NCBI RefSeq assembly: GCF_001439915.1
Contig: NZ_LMBW01000006.1
Coordinates: 159,188 to 223,187 of the forward strand
Length of the DNA: 64,000 nucleotides
Reading direction: 5' to 3'
Source: Fredinandcohnia humi
GTDB taxonomy: Bacteria > Bacillota > Bacilli > Bacillales > Bacillaceae_L
The notes under the pieces were generated by a model. The model was not told the origin of the DNA. It saw only the letters and a program-made list of their open reading frames with translations, and did not search any database. Each line of letters starts with the position of its first letter. Position 1 is the first letter of the stretch. Position numbers and translations under genes: made by a program. Below are positions 11,237 to 20,606 of the stretch, piece by piece.

Positions 11237-11265
11237 TTGACCAAAAATCATGCATATATTATAAT
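11237..11265 (+). promoter_or_regulatory. Strong sigma-A promoter of rpsU-yqeY
   Basis: TTGACC (11237-11242) and a perfect TATAAT (11260-11265) are separated by 17 bases. A leader of about 105 bases then precedes rpsU. It fits a highly expressed ribosomal protein gene. Confidence 0.85.
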
Positions 11266-11378
11266 TGCAAAGTACATGTTTTTGTTTCGACGATATTTTT
11301 CGATCGATACTAAGAGAATGTTATAGAACATGTGTCTTAATTAGAGTTAGTGGTTGTTTTCGGAGGGAGGGAATTAGA

Positions 11379-11552
11379 ATGTCAAAAACGGTCGTTCGTA
11401 AAAACGAATCGCTTGAAGATGCTCTTCGCCGCTTCAAACGTACTGTGTCTAAGTCAGGTACAATTCAAGAGGCTAGAAAGCGCGAATTCTATGAAAAGCC
11501 TAGCGTAAAGCGTAAGAAGAAGTCTGAAGCTGCTAGAAAGCGTAAATTCTAA
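11379..11552 (+). CDS. rpsU: Ribosomal protein S21 (bS21)
   Basis: Small 30S subunit protein, 57 aa, with the typical basic sequence [19 protein letters not shown] and a Lys/Arg-rich tail ([14 protein letters not shown]). ATG 11379 has GGAGGGAGGG upstream; the open frame extends to 11265 but the added residues lie in the untranslated leader. Seventeen bases separate its stop from yqeY, so the two are cotranscribed, the conserved arrangement in Bacillaceae. Confidence 0.98.
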   Translation: MSKTVVRKNESLEDALRRFKRTVSKSGTIQEARKREFYEKPSVKRKKKSEAARKRKF

Positions 11553-11568
11553 AAGAGGGTGTAGTTTT

Positions 11569-12015
11569 ATGAGTCTTCTCGAGCGTTTAAATAATGATAT
11601 GAAAACAGCGATGAAGAATAAAGAGAAAGATAAGCTATCTGTAATTCGAATGGTGAAGGCTGCCCTTCAAAATGAGGGCATTAAGCTGGGTACCAGTGAA
11701 CTACCAGAAGAAACAGAACTAACTGTTCTTACTCGTGAATTAAAACAACGAAAAGATTCCCTCCGCGAATTTAGTAACGCTGGTCGTGAAGATCTTGTTA
11801 ATAAAATTCAAACTGAAATTGAGATATTAGAGGTATACCTTCCAGAACAATTATCTGAAGAGGATCTTGTTGAGATTGTGAAAGAAACAGTACAAGAGGT
11901 CAATGCTTCTTCAAAGGCTGACATGGGCAAAGTGATGGCTGCTATCATGCCAAAGGTTAAAGGCAAAGCTGATGGCGGTCTCGTAAACAAACTTGTTCAG
12001 CAGCAATTATCTTAA
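11569..12015 (+). CDS. yqeY: YqeY, GatB/YqeY domain protein
   Basis: 148 aa protein consisting of a GatB/YqeY domain, the helical tRNA-binding-like tail also found in aspartyl/glutamyl-tRNA amidotransferase subunit B. Helical N-terminal region ([20 protein letters not shown]) and the C-terminal motif [21 protein letters not shown] are typical. Function is unsettled; the constant pairing with rpsU suggests a translation-related role. Followed by a terminator. Confidence 0.93.
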   Translation: MSLLERLNNDMKTAMKNKEKDKLSVIRMVKAALQNEGIKLGTSELPEETELTVLTRELKQRKDSLREFSNAGREDLVNKIQTEIEILEVYLPEQLSEEDLVEIVKETVQEVNASSKADMGKVMAAIMPKVKGKADGGLVNKLVQQQLS

Positions 12016-12016
12016 C

Positions 12017-12049
12017 AAAAGCACCTTACATCGCGTAAGGTGTTTTTTC
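12017..12049 (+). terminator. Terminator after yqeY
   Basis: CACCTTAC (12022-12029) and GTAAGGTG (12034-12041) form the stem and TTTTTT follows. Ends the rpsU-yqeY unit before the sigma-W type promoter. Confidence 0.9.
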
Positions 12050-12118
12050 TTTATAATCCTCAAATACATACTAAGGCAGGAATTACCACTAAAAAGATTG
12101 TATAAAAGCAATCAAAAA

Positions 12119-12145
12119 TGAAACCAGGTACGCACTTCAAACGTA
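12119..12145 (+). promoter_or_regulatory. Sigma-W type (ECF) promoter of yqeZ-floA-yqfB
   Basis: TGAAAC (12119-12124) and CGTA (12142-12145) are separated by 17 bases, matching the sigma-W pattern TGAAAC-N16/17-CGTA. The orthologous operon in Bacillus subtilis is a known sigma-W target. The match lies about 50 bases before the TTG start of yqeZ. Confidence 0.8.
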
Positions 12146-12195
12146 TTACATACTATCGAGACGAAAAATTGAAAGAGAGAGGGGGGAAATGCGAT

Positions 12196-13518
12196 TTGAA
12201 AAAATGGAGAATTCTTTTATTCCTTTCCATTATTCTCTTGCCGCTAATCCTCACACTAACGCCAAATAAGAGCTATAGTGCTACAGACCAAGTGGTGTAT
12301 ATCATTCCGTTAGAAGAAACAGTCGAAAAAGGATTAAGTGCTTTTATCGATCGTTCGATGACCGATGCTGAGAATAAAGGAGCAGACGTCATCATTTTTG
12401 AAATCGATACCCCTGGTGGGGCGGTCGATGCAGCAACAAAAATCGGTAAACGAATCCAGGAATCCACCATTCCTACAGTTGCCTATATCAATAACGATGC
12501 CATCTCAGCAGGTGCTTTTATCGCATTAAATGCAGATCAGATCTATATGTCTGATAATGGCAGAATGGGTGCAGCTGGCATCATTGACCAAGCAGGGAAT
12601 ACAGCAGATGAAAAAGCTGTGTCCTACTGGTTGTCGGCAATGAAAGGTGCGGCAGAAAACAATGGACGTAATCCAATTTACGCTTTAGCAATGGCAGATA
12701 AAGAGATTGACCTTCCTGAGCTAGGTGCAGAAAAAGGAAAATTCCTTACCTTAACTGCCAAGCAGGCCCTTTCAGTTAATTATGCTGAAGGGATTGTACA
12801 CAATAGAGCTGATTTATTAAAAACACTAGGTTATGAAAAGGCAGCTATTGATGAAGCAGAAGTGAGTCTTGCTGAAAAAATTGCACGCTTTATTACAAAT
12901 CCAATTGTTGTTTCGATATTATTAACAATCGGAAGCTTAGGATTAGTTGTTGAATTATACTCTCCTGGTTTCGGTATTCCTGGTATAATGGGAATATCAG
13001 CACTATTGCTCTTTTTTTATGGGCATTTAGTTGCCGGACTAGCTGGCATGGAATCCATTATCCTTTTTGTAATAGGAATTGTATTAGTTTTACTGGAGTT
13101 TGTTTTGCCTGGGGGGATTGTAGGTTTGATAGGATTAGGGGCTATTTTAACGAGCTTTTTCTTGGCGGGAAGCAGTATGATGGTAATTGGTATTTCACTT
13201 TTAGTCGCATTAGTAGCAACGATTGTAGTATCAATCATTTTAGCGAAAATATTCGGCAAGAAACTACATGTATTTAAAAAGATTATCCTCTTCGATTCTA
13301 CCAATACCGAAAGCGGGTATGTGTCAAATAACAATCGAGAAGATTTAATTGGAAAACAAGGGATTGCCTTAACAACATTAAGACCTTCTGGTACTGCCGT
13401 TATTAATGATGAAAGACTAGATGTTGTCACACAAGGGAATTACATTGAGGAAAACACGAAAGTGGAAGTAATCAAAACAGAAGGTTCTCGAATTGTTGTT
13501 CGAGAAGTTCTGAAATGA
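12196..13518 (+). CDS. yqeZ: YqeZ, NfeD-family membrane serine protease-like protein
   Basis: 440 aa from a TTG at 12196 behind AGAGGGGGG. An upstream ATG at 12118 cannot be used because it lies in the promoter. A signal-anchor segment (ILLFLSIILLPLILTL) precedes a ClpP/crotonase-like domain with the serine-protease block NDAISAGAFIALNADQIYM and the Gly-rich GAAGII. Then four or five membrane segments and a C-terminal OB-fold NfeD domain. NfeD proteins pair with SPFH proteins; here the partner is floA, next gene. Role: membrane-domain organisation and envelope stress defence, by family knowledge. Confidence 0.93.
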   Translation: MKKWRILLFLSIILLPLILTLTPNKSYSATDQVVYIIPLEETVEKGLSAFIDRSMTDAENKGADVIIFEIDTPGGAVDAATKIGKRIQESTIPTVAYINNDAISAGAFIALNADQIYMSDNGRMGAAGIIDQAGNTADEKAVSYWLSAMKGAAENNGRNPIYALAMADKEIDLPELGAEKGKFLTLTAKQALSVNYAEGIVHNRADLLKTLGYEKAAIDEAEVSLAEKIARFITNPIVVSILLTIGSLGLVVELYSPGFGIPGIMGISALLLFFYGHLVAGLAGMESIILFVIGIVLVLLEFVLPGGIVGLIGLGAILTSFFLAGSSMMVIGISLLVALVATIVVSIILAKIFGKKLHVFKKIILFDSTNTESGYVSNNNREDLIGKQGIALTTLRPSGTAVINDERLDVVTQGNYIEENTKVEVIKTEGSRIVVREVLK

Positions 13519-13531
13519 TAAAGTGAAACTT

Positions 13532-13567
13532 CATTCAGTGGGGGTTTACTTCATCCCCCACTGAATG
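13532..13567 (+). other. Perfect 13-bp hairpin in the yqeZ-floA gap
   Basis: CATTCAGTGGGGG (13532-13544) pairs completely with CCCCCACTGAATG (13555-13567) around a 10-base loop. No T run follows (TTAGTTGAAC), so it does not look like an ordinary terminator. It starts 14 bases after the yqeZ stop. Confidence 0.75.
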
Positions 13568-13590
13568 TTAGTTGAACCAATCGGGCTTTT

Positions 13591-13629
13591 ACTGGCAGTT
13601 GATCCCCGAAGTGGGATCATACTGCCAGT
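13591..13629 (+). other. Second long hairpin in the yqeZ-floA gap
   Basis: ACTGGCAGT (13591-13599) with ACTGCCAGT (13621-13629), and TGATCCC (13600-13606) with GGGATCA (13613-13619), form a nearly continuous 16-bp stem with one bulged base and a 6-base loop. Not followed by T residues. Lies about 40 bases before floA. Confidence 0.7.
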
Positions 13630-13669
13630 TAATGCTGGATAAATAAAAACAAGCAGGAGGAAAAATAGA

Positions 13670-14659
13670 ATGCCAACAGGTATGATTACAATTCTAATTT
13701 TAGTTGCACTCGGTATTATTTTATTGGCTGTACTCTTTACATTTGTGCCAGTTGCACTATGGATTTCGGCGCTTGCCGCTGGTGTCCGTGTAAGTATTTT
13801 CACATTAATTGGGATGAGGCTGCGTCGGGTTATCCCTGGCCGGGTCATTATCCCGTTAATTAAGGCTCAAAAAGCAGGTTTAAATCTTAATACAAACCAA
13901 TTGGAGAGTCACTATTTAGCAGGTGGTAATGTTGACCGAGTTGTAAATGCACTAATTGCTGCACAACGTGCGAACATTGAATTAACCTTTGAAAGAGCAG
14001 CTGCAATCGATTTAGCTGGTCGTGACGTGTTAGAAGCCGTACAAATGAGTGTTAACCCTAAGGTTATCGAAACACCATTTATTTCGGGTGTGGCAATGGA
14101 TGGTATTGAAGTAAAAGCGAAAGCTCGTATCACAGTTCGGGCTAATATCGAACGCTTAGTCGGGGGTGCGGGAGAAGAAACGGTTATTGCCCGTGTAGGT
14201 GAAGGGATTGTAAGTACAATTGGTTCTCAAAATGACCATAAAAAAGTTCTTGAAAACCCTGATATGATTTCAAAAACTGTTTTAGCAAAAGGACTTGATG
14301 CAGGTACTGCATTCGAAATCCTTTCCATTGATATTGCGGACCTTGATATCGGTAAAAATATTGGTGCCGTACTTCAAACAGACCAAGCGGAAGCGGACAA
14401 GAAAATCGCTCAAGCGAAGGCTGAAGAACGCCGTGCAATGGCGGTTGCAAGTGAACAAGAAATGCGCGCTAAAGTAGAGGAAATGAAAGCGAAGGTTGTG
14501 GAAGCCGAGGCTGAGGTTCCATTAGCAATGGCAGAAGCATTACGTTCTGGTAACCTTGGAGTACTGGACTATACAAACCTTAAAAATATCATGGCTGACA
14601 CTGATATGAGAGATTCAATTGGCAAAAGCACAAAAGATCATGACGAAGATCATAGATAA
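13670..14659 (+). CDS. floA: FloA, flotillin-like lipid-raft protein
   Basis: 329 aa SPFH-type scaffold of functional membrane microdomains. One hydrophobic hairpin at residues 5-30 anchors it, followed by the SPFH/YqfA domain ([20 protein letters not shown]) and an Ala/Glu-rich coiled coil ([20 protein letters not shown]...[16 protein letters not shown]). Length and end match YqfA of Bacillus subtilis. Cotranscribed with yqeZ (NfeD partner) and yqfB. Expected to respond to envelope stress through the sigma-W type promoter. Confidence 0.96.
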   Translation: MPTGMITILILVALGIILLAVLFTFVPVALWISALAAGVRVSIFTLIGMRLRRVIPGRVIIPLIKAQKAGLNLNTNQLESHYLAGGNVDRVVNALIAAQRANIELTFERAAAIDLAGRDVLEAVQMSVNPKVIETPFISGVAMDGIEVKAKARITVRANIERLVGGAGEETVIARVGEGIVSTIGSQNDHKKVLENPDMISKTVLAKGLDAGTAFEILSIDIADLDIGKNIGAVLQTDQAEADKKIAQAKAEERRAMAVASEQEMRAKVEEMKAKVVEAEAEVPLAMAEALRSGNLGVLDYTNLKNIMADTDMRDSIGKSTKDHDEDHR

Positions 14660-14688
14660 ACCTCAAAACATGAAAGGAGGTTTAAAGT

Positions 14689-15159
14689 ATGGATTTACAA
14701 AGGATTATTGACTTGATTATGTCTAATCCCTGGATTCTAATTATCGTCATCGGATTTTTTATTAATTCGTTTAAACGATTTAACAGTGGTGAAAAAGAGC
14801 CAACAACTCAAATCCCATTGCCGAAACAGTTCAATCCGTTCGATCAAGATCCAAAACCTGAAAAAAAGGATTATCCGGTCGAAACGAAGTATGAGTATGA
14901 TGAATTCGAAGCTAAAGAAGTTTCTACTTCCCAGGCTCCAAATACGTTCATTGAACGATACCAAGAGCTTCAACAACAGGGAACCTATAGTGAAACAAAA
15001 AGCAAGGGCGAAGAGCCAGCCATTACGGTTCAGAAGCCGGAAACAGCGGAACATATGGCAGTCAAAAGCTACTCGAAAAACAAAGTTGTCGAAGGGATTA
15101 TATGGTCTGAAATTCTTGGTCCACCAAGAGCAAAAAGACCATACCAACTCCGCCGATAA
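14689..15159 (+). CDS. yqfB: YqfB-like single-pass membrane protein
   Basis: 156 aa, third gene of the yqeZ-floA operon. One N-terminal transmembrane helix (residues 13-27, SNPWILIIVIGFFIN) is followed by a charged, Pro- and Gln-rich cytoplasmic-like region without recognised domain, ending in a short conserved-looking block SEILGPPRAKRPYQLRR. ATG 14689 has AAAGGAGG upstream. Identification rests on position and topology; the molecular role is unknown. Two other long frames overlap this gene and were discarded. Confidence 0.75.
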   Translation: MDLQRIIDLIMSNPWILIIVIGFFINSFKRFNSGEKEPTTQIPLPKQFNPFDQDPKPEKKDYPVETKYEYDEFEAKEVSTSQAPNTFIERYQELQQQGTYSETKSKGEEPAITVQKPETAEHMAVKSYSKNKVVEGIIWSEILGPPRAKRPYQLRR

Positions 15160-15178
15160 AATTTTATATTGTTCTATG

Positions 15179-15217
15179 ACCCCCTTTTCACTCATAAATA
15201 TGAGATGAAAGGGGGTT
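15179..15217 (+). terminator. Hairpin between yqfB and yqfC that contains the yqfC ribosome binding site
   Basis: ACCCCCTTTTCA (15179-15190) pairs with TGAAAGGGGGT (15206-15216), one base bulged, with an inner CATAAATATG hairpin; TTCTTT follows. The right arm AAAGGGGG (15208-15215) is also the Shine-Dalgarno sequence of yqfC (ATG 15225). It may terminate yqfB transcripts and mask the yqfC start on read-through RNA. Confidence 0.65.
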
Positions 15218-15224
15218 CTTTGTT

Positions 15225-15509
15225 ATGCCTAAAAACCTAGGACAACGCATGAAAAGATGGATCACAAACAAGATGGAACTTCCTGCTGACGTCATGATGG
15301 ATCTTCCGAGAATAACCATGATTGGACAATTACATATTTACATAGAGAATCATCGAGGTTTATTAACCTTTTCAGATAAAGAGGTACGACTATTACTGAA
15401 ACAAGGACAACTACTGATAAAGGGGAAAGCATTTGTGATTAAAACAATTTTACCTGAGGAAATCATGCTCGAAGGAAAAATTGAACATGTGCAATATATT
15501 GAGAATTGA
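15225..15509 (+). CDS. yqfC: YqfC, sporulation protein
   Basis: 94 aa small protein of the YabP/YqfC sporulation family. Conserved features: ELPADVMMDLPRITMIG near residue 20 and a central ENHRGLLTFSDKEVRLL. In Bacillus subtilis yqfC and yqfD are mother-cell genes, and the yqfD homologue is next here. The ribosome binding site AAAGGGGG lies in the hairpin described at 15179-15217. Repeat A2 starts five bases after the stop. Confidence 0.92.
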   Translation: MPKNLGQRMKRWITNKMELPADVMMDLPRITMIGQLHIYIENHRGLLTFSDKEVRLLLKQGQLLIKGKAFVIKTILPEEIMLEGKIEHVQYIEN

Positions 15510-15514
15510 TTTTA

Positions 15515-15687
15515 CCTTTATTCAGCATGGCTGAATAAAGGAAAGCCTCCGGCGGATGCCACGATTTTTTAGAGGATCAGTAAGATTAAAGACTAAGTAC
15601 GCCACATCCTGTGGCAACGTCTTTATGACCCACTTCCTGTGGGCCTAAAAATCGGGCGCAAATATGCCAAGGCGAATTTGATTAGGG
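15515..15687 (+). repeat. Interspersed repeat family A, copy A2
   Basis: Leading hairpin CTTTATTCAGC (15516-15526) with GCTGAATAAAG (15530-15540), then GCCTCCGGCGGATGCC, outer arms CGATTTTTT and AAAAATCG, inner hairpins at 15601-15615 (GCCAC/GTGGC) and 15629-15643 (CCCAC/GTGGG) and a final TGCCAAGGCG-type hairpin. Sits between yqfC and yqfD in the direction of transcription. Confidence 0.88.
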
Positions 15688-15701
15688 GGGGCATGCATAG
15701 C

Positions 15702-16889
15702 ATGAAAAATCATTGGATGCATTTTTTTAGCGGAAGTGTCAAGGTAGTTATTTCAGGAAAAGGCACGGAGAGATTCATAAATGAGTGTATAAGGCAAGGG
15801 ATTGTTGTGTGGGAAGTAAAGAAGCCGGGTACCCATGCCCTGAGCTTTTCGATGTATTTAAAGGATATAAAAAAAATTCGACGGGTTGTCCGTAAAAATG
15901 ACTGTAAACTTCGTTTCATTGGAAAAAAAGGCCTGCCATTCCTCATTCGAAAGGCATTATACAATAGTGGATTTTTAATAGGAGCTATTTCCTTTTTTAT
16001 CATTGTTACGTTACTATCCAATATGGTTTGGAACATAAAGGTGGAAGGGGCCAAACCAGAAACAGAGCACCGCATTATTCAGGAATTGAAAAAGCTTGGA
16101 GTCGAAAAAGGCAAGCTGCAATTCTTTATTGAAGATAATGAATCACTGCAAAGGCATCTGGAAGACGCCATAAACGATATTACATGGATTGGTGTGGAAT
16201 TAAATGGGACGACCTATCAATTTGAGGTTGTTGAAAAGAATCAGCCAGAGCCTCCAGAACAGTTTAGTCCGCGAAATCTTGTTGCCAATAAAAAAGCAAT
16301 TATCAAGAAACTAATTGTAGAAGAAGGTAAGCCTGAAGTAGCTGTAAATGATTTTGTCCAAAAAGGTGAACTTTTAGTTACAGGTAAAATTGGGAAAGAG
16401 GGCGAGGAAATATACGTACCTGCACGTGGAAAAATTTTTGGTGAAACTTGGTACAAGTCTGAGGTAACGGTAAAATTTACAACGAAATTTGATGTATTAA
16501 CTGGGGAAAATAATAAAAAACACTATATCTCTTTCGGAGATTTACGTATTCCTATTTGGGGTTTTGGAAAGATTGAATATAAGGAGTATCAAACAGATTT
16601 GGATGAAAGACATATCAAATTCTTTAATTGGGAACTTCCAATTGCTTATGAAAAAGAGACAATTAGAGAAAGTGAAAAAATCATCAGAAAATATACAACT
16701 AATGAGGCTATCGAAGAAGCAAAGAGAATTGGAAGGAATACTTTAGAACAAGAATTAGATAGCGATGCTGAGATTATAGAAGAAAAAGTTTTGCGTCAAT
16801 CTAGTAACAATGGTAAAGTAATATTGGAAATAAAATATAATGTTATTGAGAATATCGTCACTACGATACCATTAGTTCAAGGAGACTAA
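15702..16889 (+). CDS. yqfD: YqfD, sporulation protein
   Basis: 395 aa, matching the family length. Soluble N-terminal part (MKNHWMHFFSGSVKVVISGK), one transmembrane helix at about residues 90-112 (SGFLIGAISFFIIVTLLSNMV), then a long extracytoplasmic domain with a FtsQ/POTRA-like start. ATG 15702 is chosen for its GGGGGGG at a suitable distance; ATG 15693 is too close and the frame back to 15639 is translated repeat A2. Mother-cell sporulation gene by family; precise biochemical role unknown. phoH follows by three bases. Confidence 0.93.
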   Translation: MKNHWMHFFSGSVKVVISGKGTERFINECIRQGIVVWEVKKPGTHALSFSMYLKDIKKIRRVVRKNDCKLRFIGKKGLPFLIRKALYNSGFLIGAISFFIIVTLLSNMVWNIKVEGAKPETEHRIIQELKKLGVEKGKLQFFIEDNESLQRHLEDAINDITWIGVELNGTTYQFEVVEKNQPEPPEQFSPRNLVANKKAIIKKLIVEEGKPEVAVNDFVQKGELLVTGKIGKEGEEIYVPARGKIFGETWYKSEVTVKFTTKFDVLTGENNKKHYISFGDLRIPIWGFGKIEYKEYQTDLDERHIKFFNWELPIAYEKETIRESEKIIRKYTTNEAIEEAKRIGRNTLEQELDSDAEIIEEKVLRQSSNNGKVILEIKYNVIENIVTTIPLVQGD

Positions 16890-16892
16890 AGG

Positions 16893-17864
16893 ATGTCAGA
16901 AGATTTAGTAATGAGCAAACATCAACTAGAAAATCCAAACGAGGCAATTGTTTTATTTGGAAACAATGACCTTCATCTAAAAAGGATTGAAGAAGAATTA
17001 AATGTTTCGATCATCACAAGAGGTGAGGCTGTCCATGTTTCAGGAGACCTAACAAATGTACAGCTTGTTGAGGAAGTTTTTGAAAAACTTCTTGGAGTGA
17101 TACGAAAAGGAATACAAGTAAGTGAACGTGATGTTATTTACTGTATTCAAATGGCGAAAAACGGAAAATTGGATTCTTTTGAAGAATTATATGACGAAGA
17201 AATTACAAAAACAGCAAAAGGAAAATCCATTCGTGTGAAAACCCACGGACAACGCCAATATGTGGCTGCCATCAAACAGCATGATTTGGTATTTGGAATT
17301 GGACCAGCAGGTACCGGAAAGACATATTTGGCAGTGGTTATGGCTGTAAATGCTTTGAAAAATGGGCAGGTCAAACGAATTGTTCTAACTCGTCCGGCTG
17401 TTGAAGCAGGTGAGAGCCTTGGGTTTTTACCAGGAGATTTAAAAGAAAAGGTTGATCCATACTTACGTCCTTTATATGATGGATTACACGATGTGCTAGG
17501 TGCTGAGCATACAGAACGTTTAATGGAACGAGGCATAATTGAAATTGCCCCATTAGCCTATATGAGAGGGCGTACACTTGACGATGCATTCGTCATTTTA
17601 GATGAAGCGCAAAATACAACATTGGCCCAAATGAAGATGTTTTTGACACGACTTGGTTTTGGCTCTAAAATGGTCATAACTGGAGATATCTCGCAAATCG
17701 ATTTACCTAAAGGGATAAAATCAGGCTTACATGAAGTAAGAAATATCCTGAAGGATGTATATGGGTCTGCGTTTATCTACTTGGAACAGTCTGATGTTGT
17801 ACGTCACCCTCTTGTGGCACGTATTATTGAAGCGTATGAAAAGGCTGAAGCTGAACAGAAGTAA
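16893..17864 (+). CDS. phoH: PhoH-like ATPase / RNA helicase-like protein
   Basis: 323 aa. N-terminal KH-like segment, then a PhoH P-loop domain with Walker A GPAGTGKTYLAV (about residues 137-148) and Walker B VILDEAQN (about 231-238). Members are linked to RNA metabolism and are commonly next to ybeY; here pgpH lies between. The start overlaps the yqfD end region, AAGGATG. A clear terminator follows. Confidence 0.95.
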   Translation: MSEDLVMSKHQLENPNEAIVLFGNNDLHLKRIEEELNVSIITRGEAVHVSGDLTNVQLVEEVFEKLLGVIRKGIQVSERDVIYCIQMAKNGKLDSFEELYDEEITKTAKGKSIRVKTHGQRQYVAAIKQHDLVFGIGPAGTGKTYLAVVMAVNALKNGQVKRIVLTRPAVEAGESLGFLPGDLKEKVDPYLRPLYDGLHDVLGAEHTERLMERGIIEIAPLAYMRGRTLDDAFVILDEAQNTTLAQMKMFLTRLGFGSKMVITGDISQIDLPKGIKSGLHEVRNILKDVYGSAFIYLEQSDVVRHPLVARIIEAYEKAEAEQK

Positions 17865-17892
17865 AAGACCCATATGTAATGGGTCTTTTTTA
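17864..17892 (+). terminator. Terminator after phoH
   Basis: AAAAGACCCAT pairs with ATGGGTCTTTTTT around a short loop (17864-17892). Ends the yqfC-yqfD-phoH unit. Confidence 0.9.
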
Positions 17893-17940
17893 TCATTAAA
17901 GGAACTGGTAAAATAAACCTTAGAAAAGGAGGTTCAAGAA

Positions 17941-20139
17941 ATGAGGAAAACGACAAAGCTTACCAATAGGTTGTCCGTTATTAAAAGTAATCAATCCCTA
18001 CATATATTGATTTATATCCTCCTTGCAGGAATCATGTTTTTAGTTATGTATAGTAATGTCAAACCCGAAGTTTTGCAAATAGAGGTTTTGCATCCATCTG
18101 AACAGACAATCCGTTCGCCATTAACAATTGAAGATAAAATCGCTACCAAGGGAAAACAAGATGCAGTAGCAAAAGAAGTTGATGATGTTTTCACACTCAA
18201 ATCTGAATATGCAGATAATCAAGTGGATCTTGCCATTTCTATTTTTGACTCAATTGAAGAAACAAACAATGAAGCTTTAGATATGTATAATGCGAAGATA
18301 AAAGAATGGGAAAGCCTTACGGAAGAAGATCGAGGGGAAGAACCCAAATCATTGACAGCTTCAGAAAAATTACAGATGTTAAAGACGAAGTTGCCGCAGG
18401 ATTTAACAAATCGCATCCCGGATGATGTCTTTACAGCTTTATTAACGGCTACTCGTGATCAATTATCCCGTGCAAAGGATGCGGTAATTACAGCTGTAAA
18501 TAATGTCATGAACACTAGAATTCCTTCATCAGAGGTAGAAAGTGCAAAAAATAAAGTAGTCGAGGAATTACGATACTCCAGTGTTGATACATCACTACGA
18601 GAGCCGATGCGTGAAATGGCGCGTTTTGCAGTCGTTCAAAACGTCTATTATGATGTTGAGGCCACTGAAGAAAAACGCCAACAAGCGATTGAAGTGGTGG
18701 AACCTGTAAAAATACTTCAAGGTCAAATTATCGTGGAAGAAGGACAATTAATCACAAGGGATATTTATCGTCAACTAGAGCTTTTAGGTATGACTAGCAC
18801 CAATAACCCAATTCAGCCATTCATCGGCTTAGCGTTAATTATTGTGTTAGTCATCGCGGTACTTGTCTATCATTTTCATAATGAGATGATTCCTGCCGAT
18901 CGCCATCGGAATATTTATTTATCCATTTTTGCGATTATCTTTACTATTACCATTCTATTAATGAAAGGTATAAGTTTATTCCAACAAATTGATTATTCCG
19001 ATATAGGATATATTGTTCCCGTGGCCATGGGCGCCATGTTAATCAAACTATTGATTAATGAAAAAGTTGCCATTCTTTCAAGCATGATTTTTGCCGTTTG
19101 TGGAAGTCTTATCTTTAACGAGGGTGTTACAGGTACACTCAATTTCACAGCGGGAATTTATTTCTTGTTTGCTTGTTTAGCGGGTGTGTTGTTTTTAAGT
19201 AAGCATAATCGTAGAGGGAAAATTCTTCAAGCTGGGCTTTTTGTGGCGTTGATAAATATTATCGTGATATTTTCAATCATGTTATTACAAAATGGCAGTT
19301 ATTCGAGCTTAGATTATGGGTCATCTATTATTATGGCAGTTTTATCGGGTGTTATAGCAGCTGTTCTAACAATAGGTTTATTGCCATTCTTTGAGGCAGG
19401 CTTTAATATTCTTTCGACTATGAAGTTAATTGAGTTATCTAACCCAAATCATCCGTTATTACGTAAAATTTTAACGGAAGCACCTGGTACTTATCATCAT
19501 AGTGTTATGGTTGCAAATTTATCAGAGTCTGCATGTGAAGCAATTGGGGCGAATGGATTATTAGCTAGAGTGTCATCGTATTATCATGATATTGGAAAAA
19601 CGAAAAGACCGCATTTCTTTATTGAAAATCAGATGAATATTGAAAATCCACATGATAAAATTGCACCGCAGCTTAGTAAAACGATTATTACAGCACATGC
19701 TACAGATGGCGCTGAAACGTTGAGGAAATATAAAATGCCTAAAGAAATTGTCGACATTGCCGAGCAGCATCATGGGACAACACTGTTAAAATATTTTTAT
19801 CATAAAGCGAAGCAACAAAGTGATCGAGAAATCCTTGAATCTGATTTCAGATATGTCGGACCTAAGGCACAAACAAAAGAGGCTTCAGTCATTGGAATTG
19901 CGGATAGTGTTGAAGCAGCGGTACGTTCGCTCTCAAGTCCAACCCCGCAAAAAATCGAGTCACTGGTTAATAGTATCATTGCCGACCGCTTACAGGATGG
20001 GCAATTTGATGAATGTGATATAACGCTGAAAGAGCTTGATATCGTTGCAAAAACTCTTTGTGAATCATTAAAGGGTATCTTCCATTCAAGGATTGAATAC
20101 CCTGCGGAGGCTACAAAACAGAAGGTGAAGGAAGCATGA
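17941..20139 (+). CDS. pgpH: PgpH, cyclic-di-AMP phosphodiesterase (7TM-HD family)
   Basis: 732 aa membrane enzyme that hydrolyses c-di-AMP. N-terminal transmembrane helix (about residues 22-40), a long extracellular 7TMR-HDED domain (about 45-285), seven transmembrane helices (about 290-490), then a cytosolic HD domain with [19 protein letters not shown] and [14 protein letters not shown]. The HD metal ligands are intact. Length and layout match YqfF of Bacillus subtilis. The stop overlaps the ybeY start as ATGA. Confidence 0.96.
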   Translation: MRKTTKLTNRLSVIKSNQSLHILIYILLAGIMFLVMYSNVKPEVLQIEVLHPSEQTIRSPLTIEDKIATKGKQDAVAKEVDDVFTLKSEYADNQVDLAISIFDSIEETNNEALDMYNAKIKEWESLTEEDRGEEPKSLTASEKLQMLKTKLPQDLTNRIPDDVFTALLTATRDQLSRAKDAVITAVNNVMNTRIPSSEVESAKNKVVEELRYSSVDTSLREPMREMARFAVVQNVYYDVEATEEKRQQAIEVVEPVKILQGQIIVEEGQLITRDIYRQLELLGMTSTNNPIQPFIGLALIIVLVIAVLVYHFHNEMIPADRHRNIYLSIFAIIFTITILLMKGISLFQQIDYSDIGYIVPVAMGAMLIKLLINEKVAILSSMIFAVCGSLIFNEGVTGTLNFTAGIYFLFACLAGVLFLSKHNRRGKILQAGLFVALINIIVIFSIMLLQNGSYSSLDYGSSIIMAVLSGVIAAVLTIGLLPFFEAGFNILSTMKLIELSNPNHPLLRKILTEAPGTYHHSVMVANLSESACEAIGANGLLARVSSYYHDIGKTKRPHFFIENQMNIENPHDKIAPQLSKTIITAHATDGAETLRKYKMPKEIVDIAEQHHGTTLLKYFYHKAKQQSDREILESDFRYVGPKAQTKEASVIGIADSVEAAVRSLSSPTPQKIESLVNSIIADRLQDGQFDECDITLKELDIVAKTLCESLKGIFHSRIEYPAEATKQKVKEA

Positions 20140-20606
20140 GATTAGAAATTGATTTTAATGATGAAATTGGTGAAGTAAAAGAAGAAGAATGTACATTGGT
20201 TCAGCAACTACTTTTTATAGCTGCTGAACAAGAAGGCGTTAAAGAAGGGACAGAGGTTTCGATCACATTTGTTGATAATGACCGGATTCAAGAAATTAAT
20301 CGGGAATATCGCGATAAAGATCAACCAACTGATGTTATTTCCTTTGCTTTGGAAGAAATGGGCGAAGGAGAGATCGTGATTATTAGTGAAGACATACCAA
20401 AGCTATTAGGTGATATTATTATTTCAATCCCTAAGGCAAGGGAGCAGGCCAAGGATTATGGTCATTCCTTCGCTCGGGAATTAGGTTTCCTTGCAGTCCA
20501 TGGTTTCTTGCATTTACTTGGCTATGACCATATGACACAAGAGGATGAGGAAAAAATGTTTTCAAGACAAAAGGAAATCTTAGAGGCCTATGGACTTGAA
20601 AGATAA
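20136..20606 (+). CDS. ybeY: YbeY, endoribonuclease
   Basis: Metal-dependent RNase needed for 16S rRNA 3'-end maturation and ribosome quality control; 156 aa. The zinc motif [11 protein letters not shown] (H-x3-H-x5-H) lies near residue 120. The conserved block [18 protein letters not shown] is present. The start overlaps the pgpH stop by four bases, and the 3' end overlaps dgkA by 17 bases, so translation is likely coupled. Confidence 0.97.
   Translation: MRLEIDFNDEIGEVKEEECTLVQQLLFIAAEQEGVKEGTEVSITFVDNDRIQEINREYRDKDQPTDVISFALEEMGEGEIVIISEDIPKLLGDIIISIPKAREQAKDYGHSFARELGFLAVHGFLHLLGYDHMTQEDEEKMFSRQKEILEAYGLER

Noticed and set aside
14737-15208. Long frames of 140 and 152 residues overlapping yqfB on both strands
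   Set aside because: They overlap a gene with good start and operon context; their translations are compositionally odd and lack ribosome binding sites.
15639-15701. N-terminal extension of YqfD
   Set aside because: Translated repeat A2; the good ribosome binding site is inside it, just before ATG 15702.
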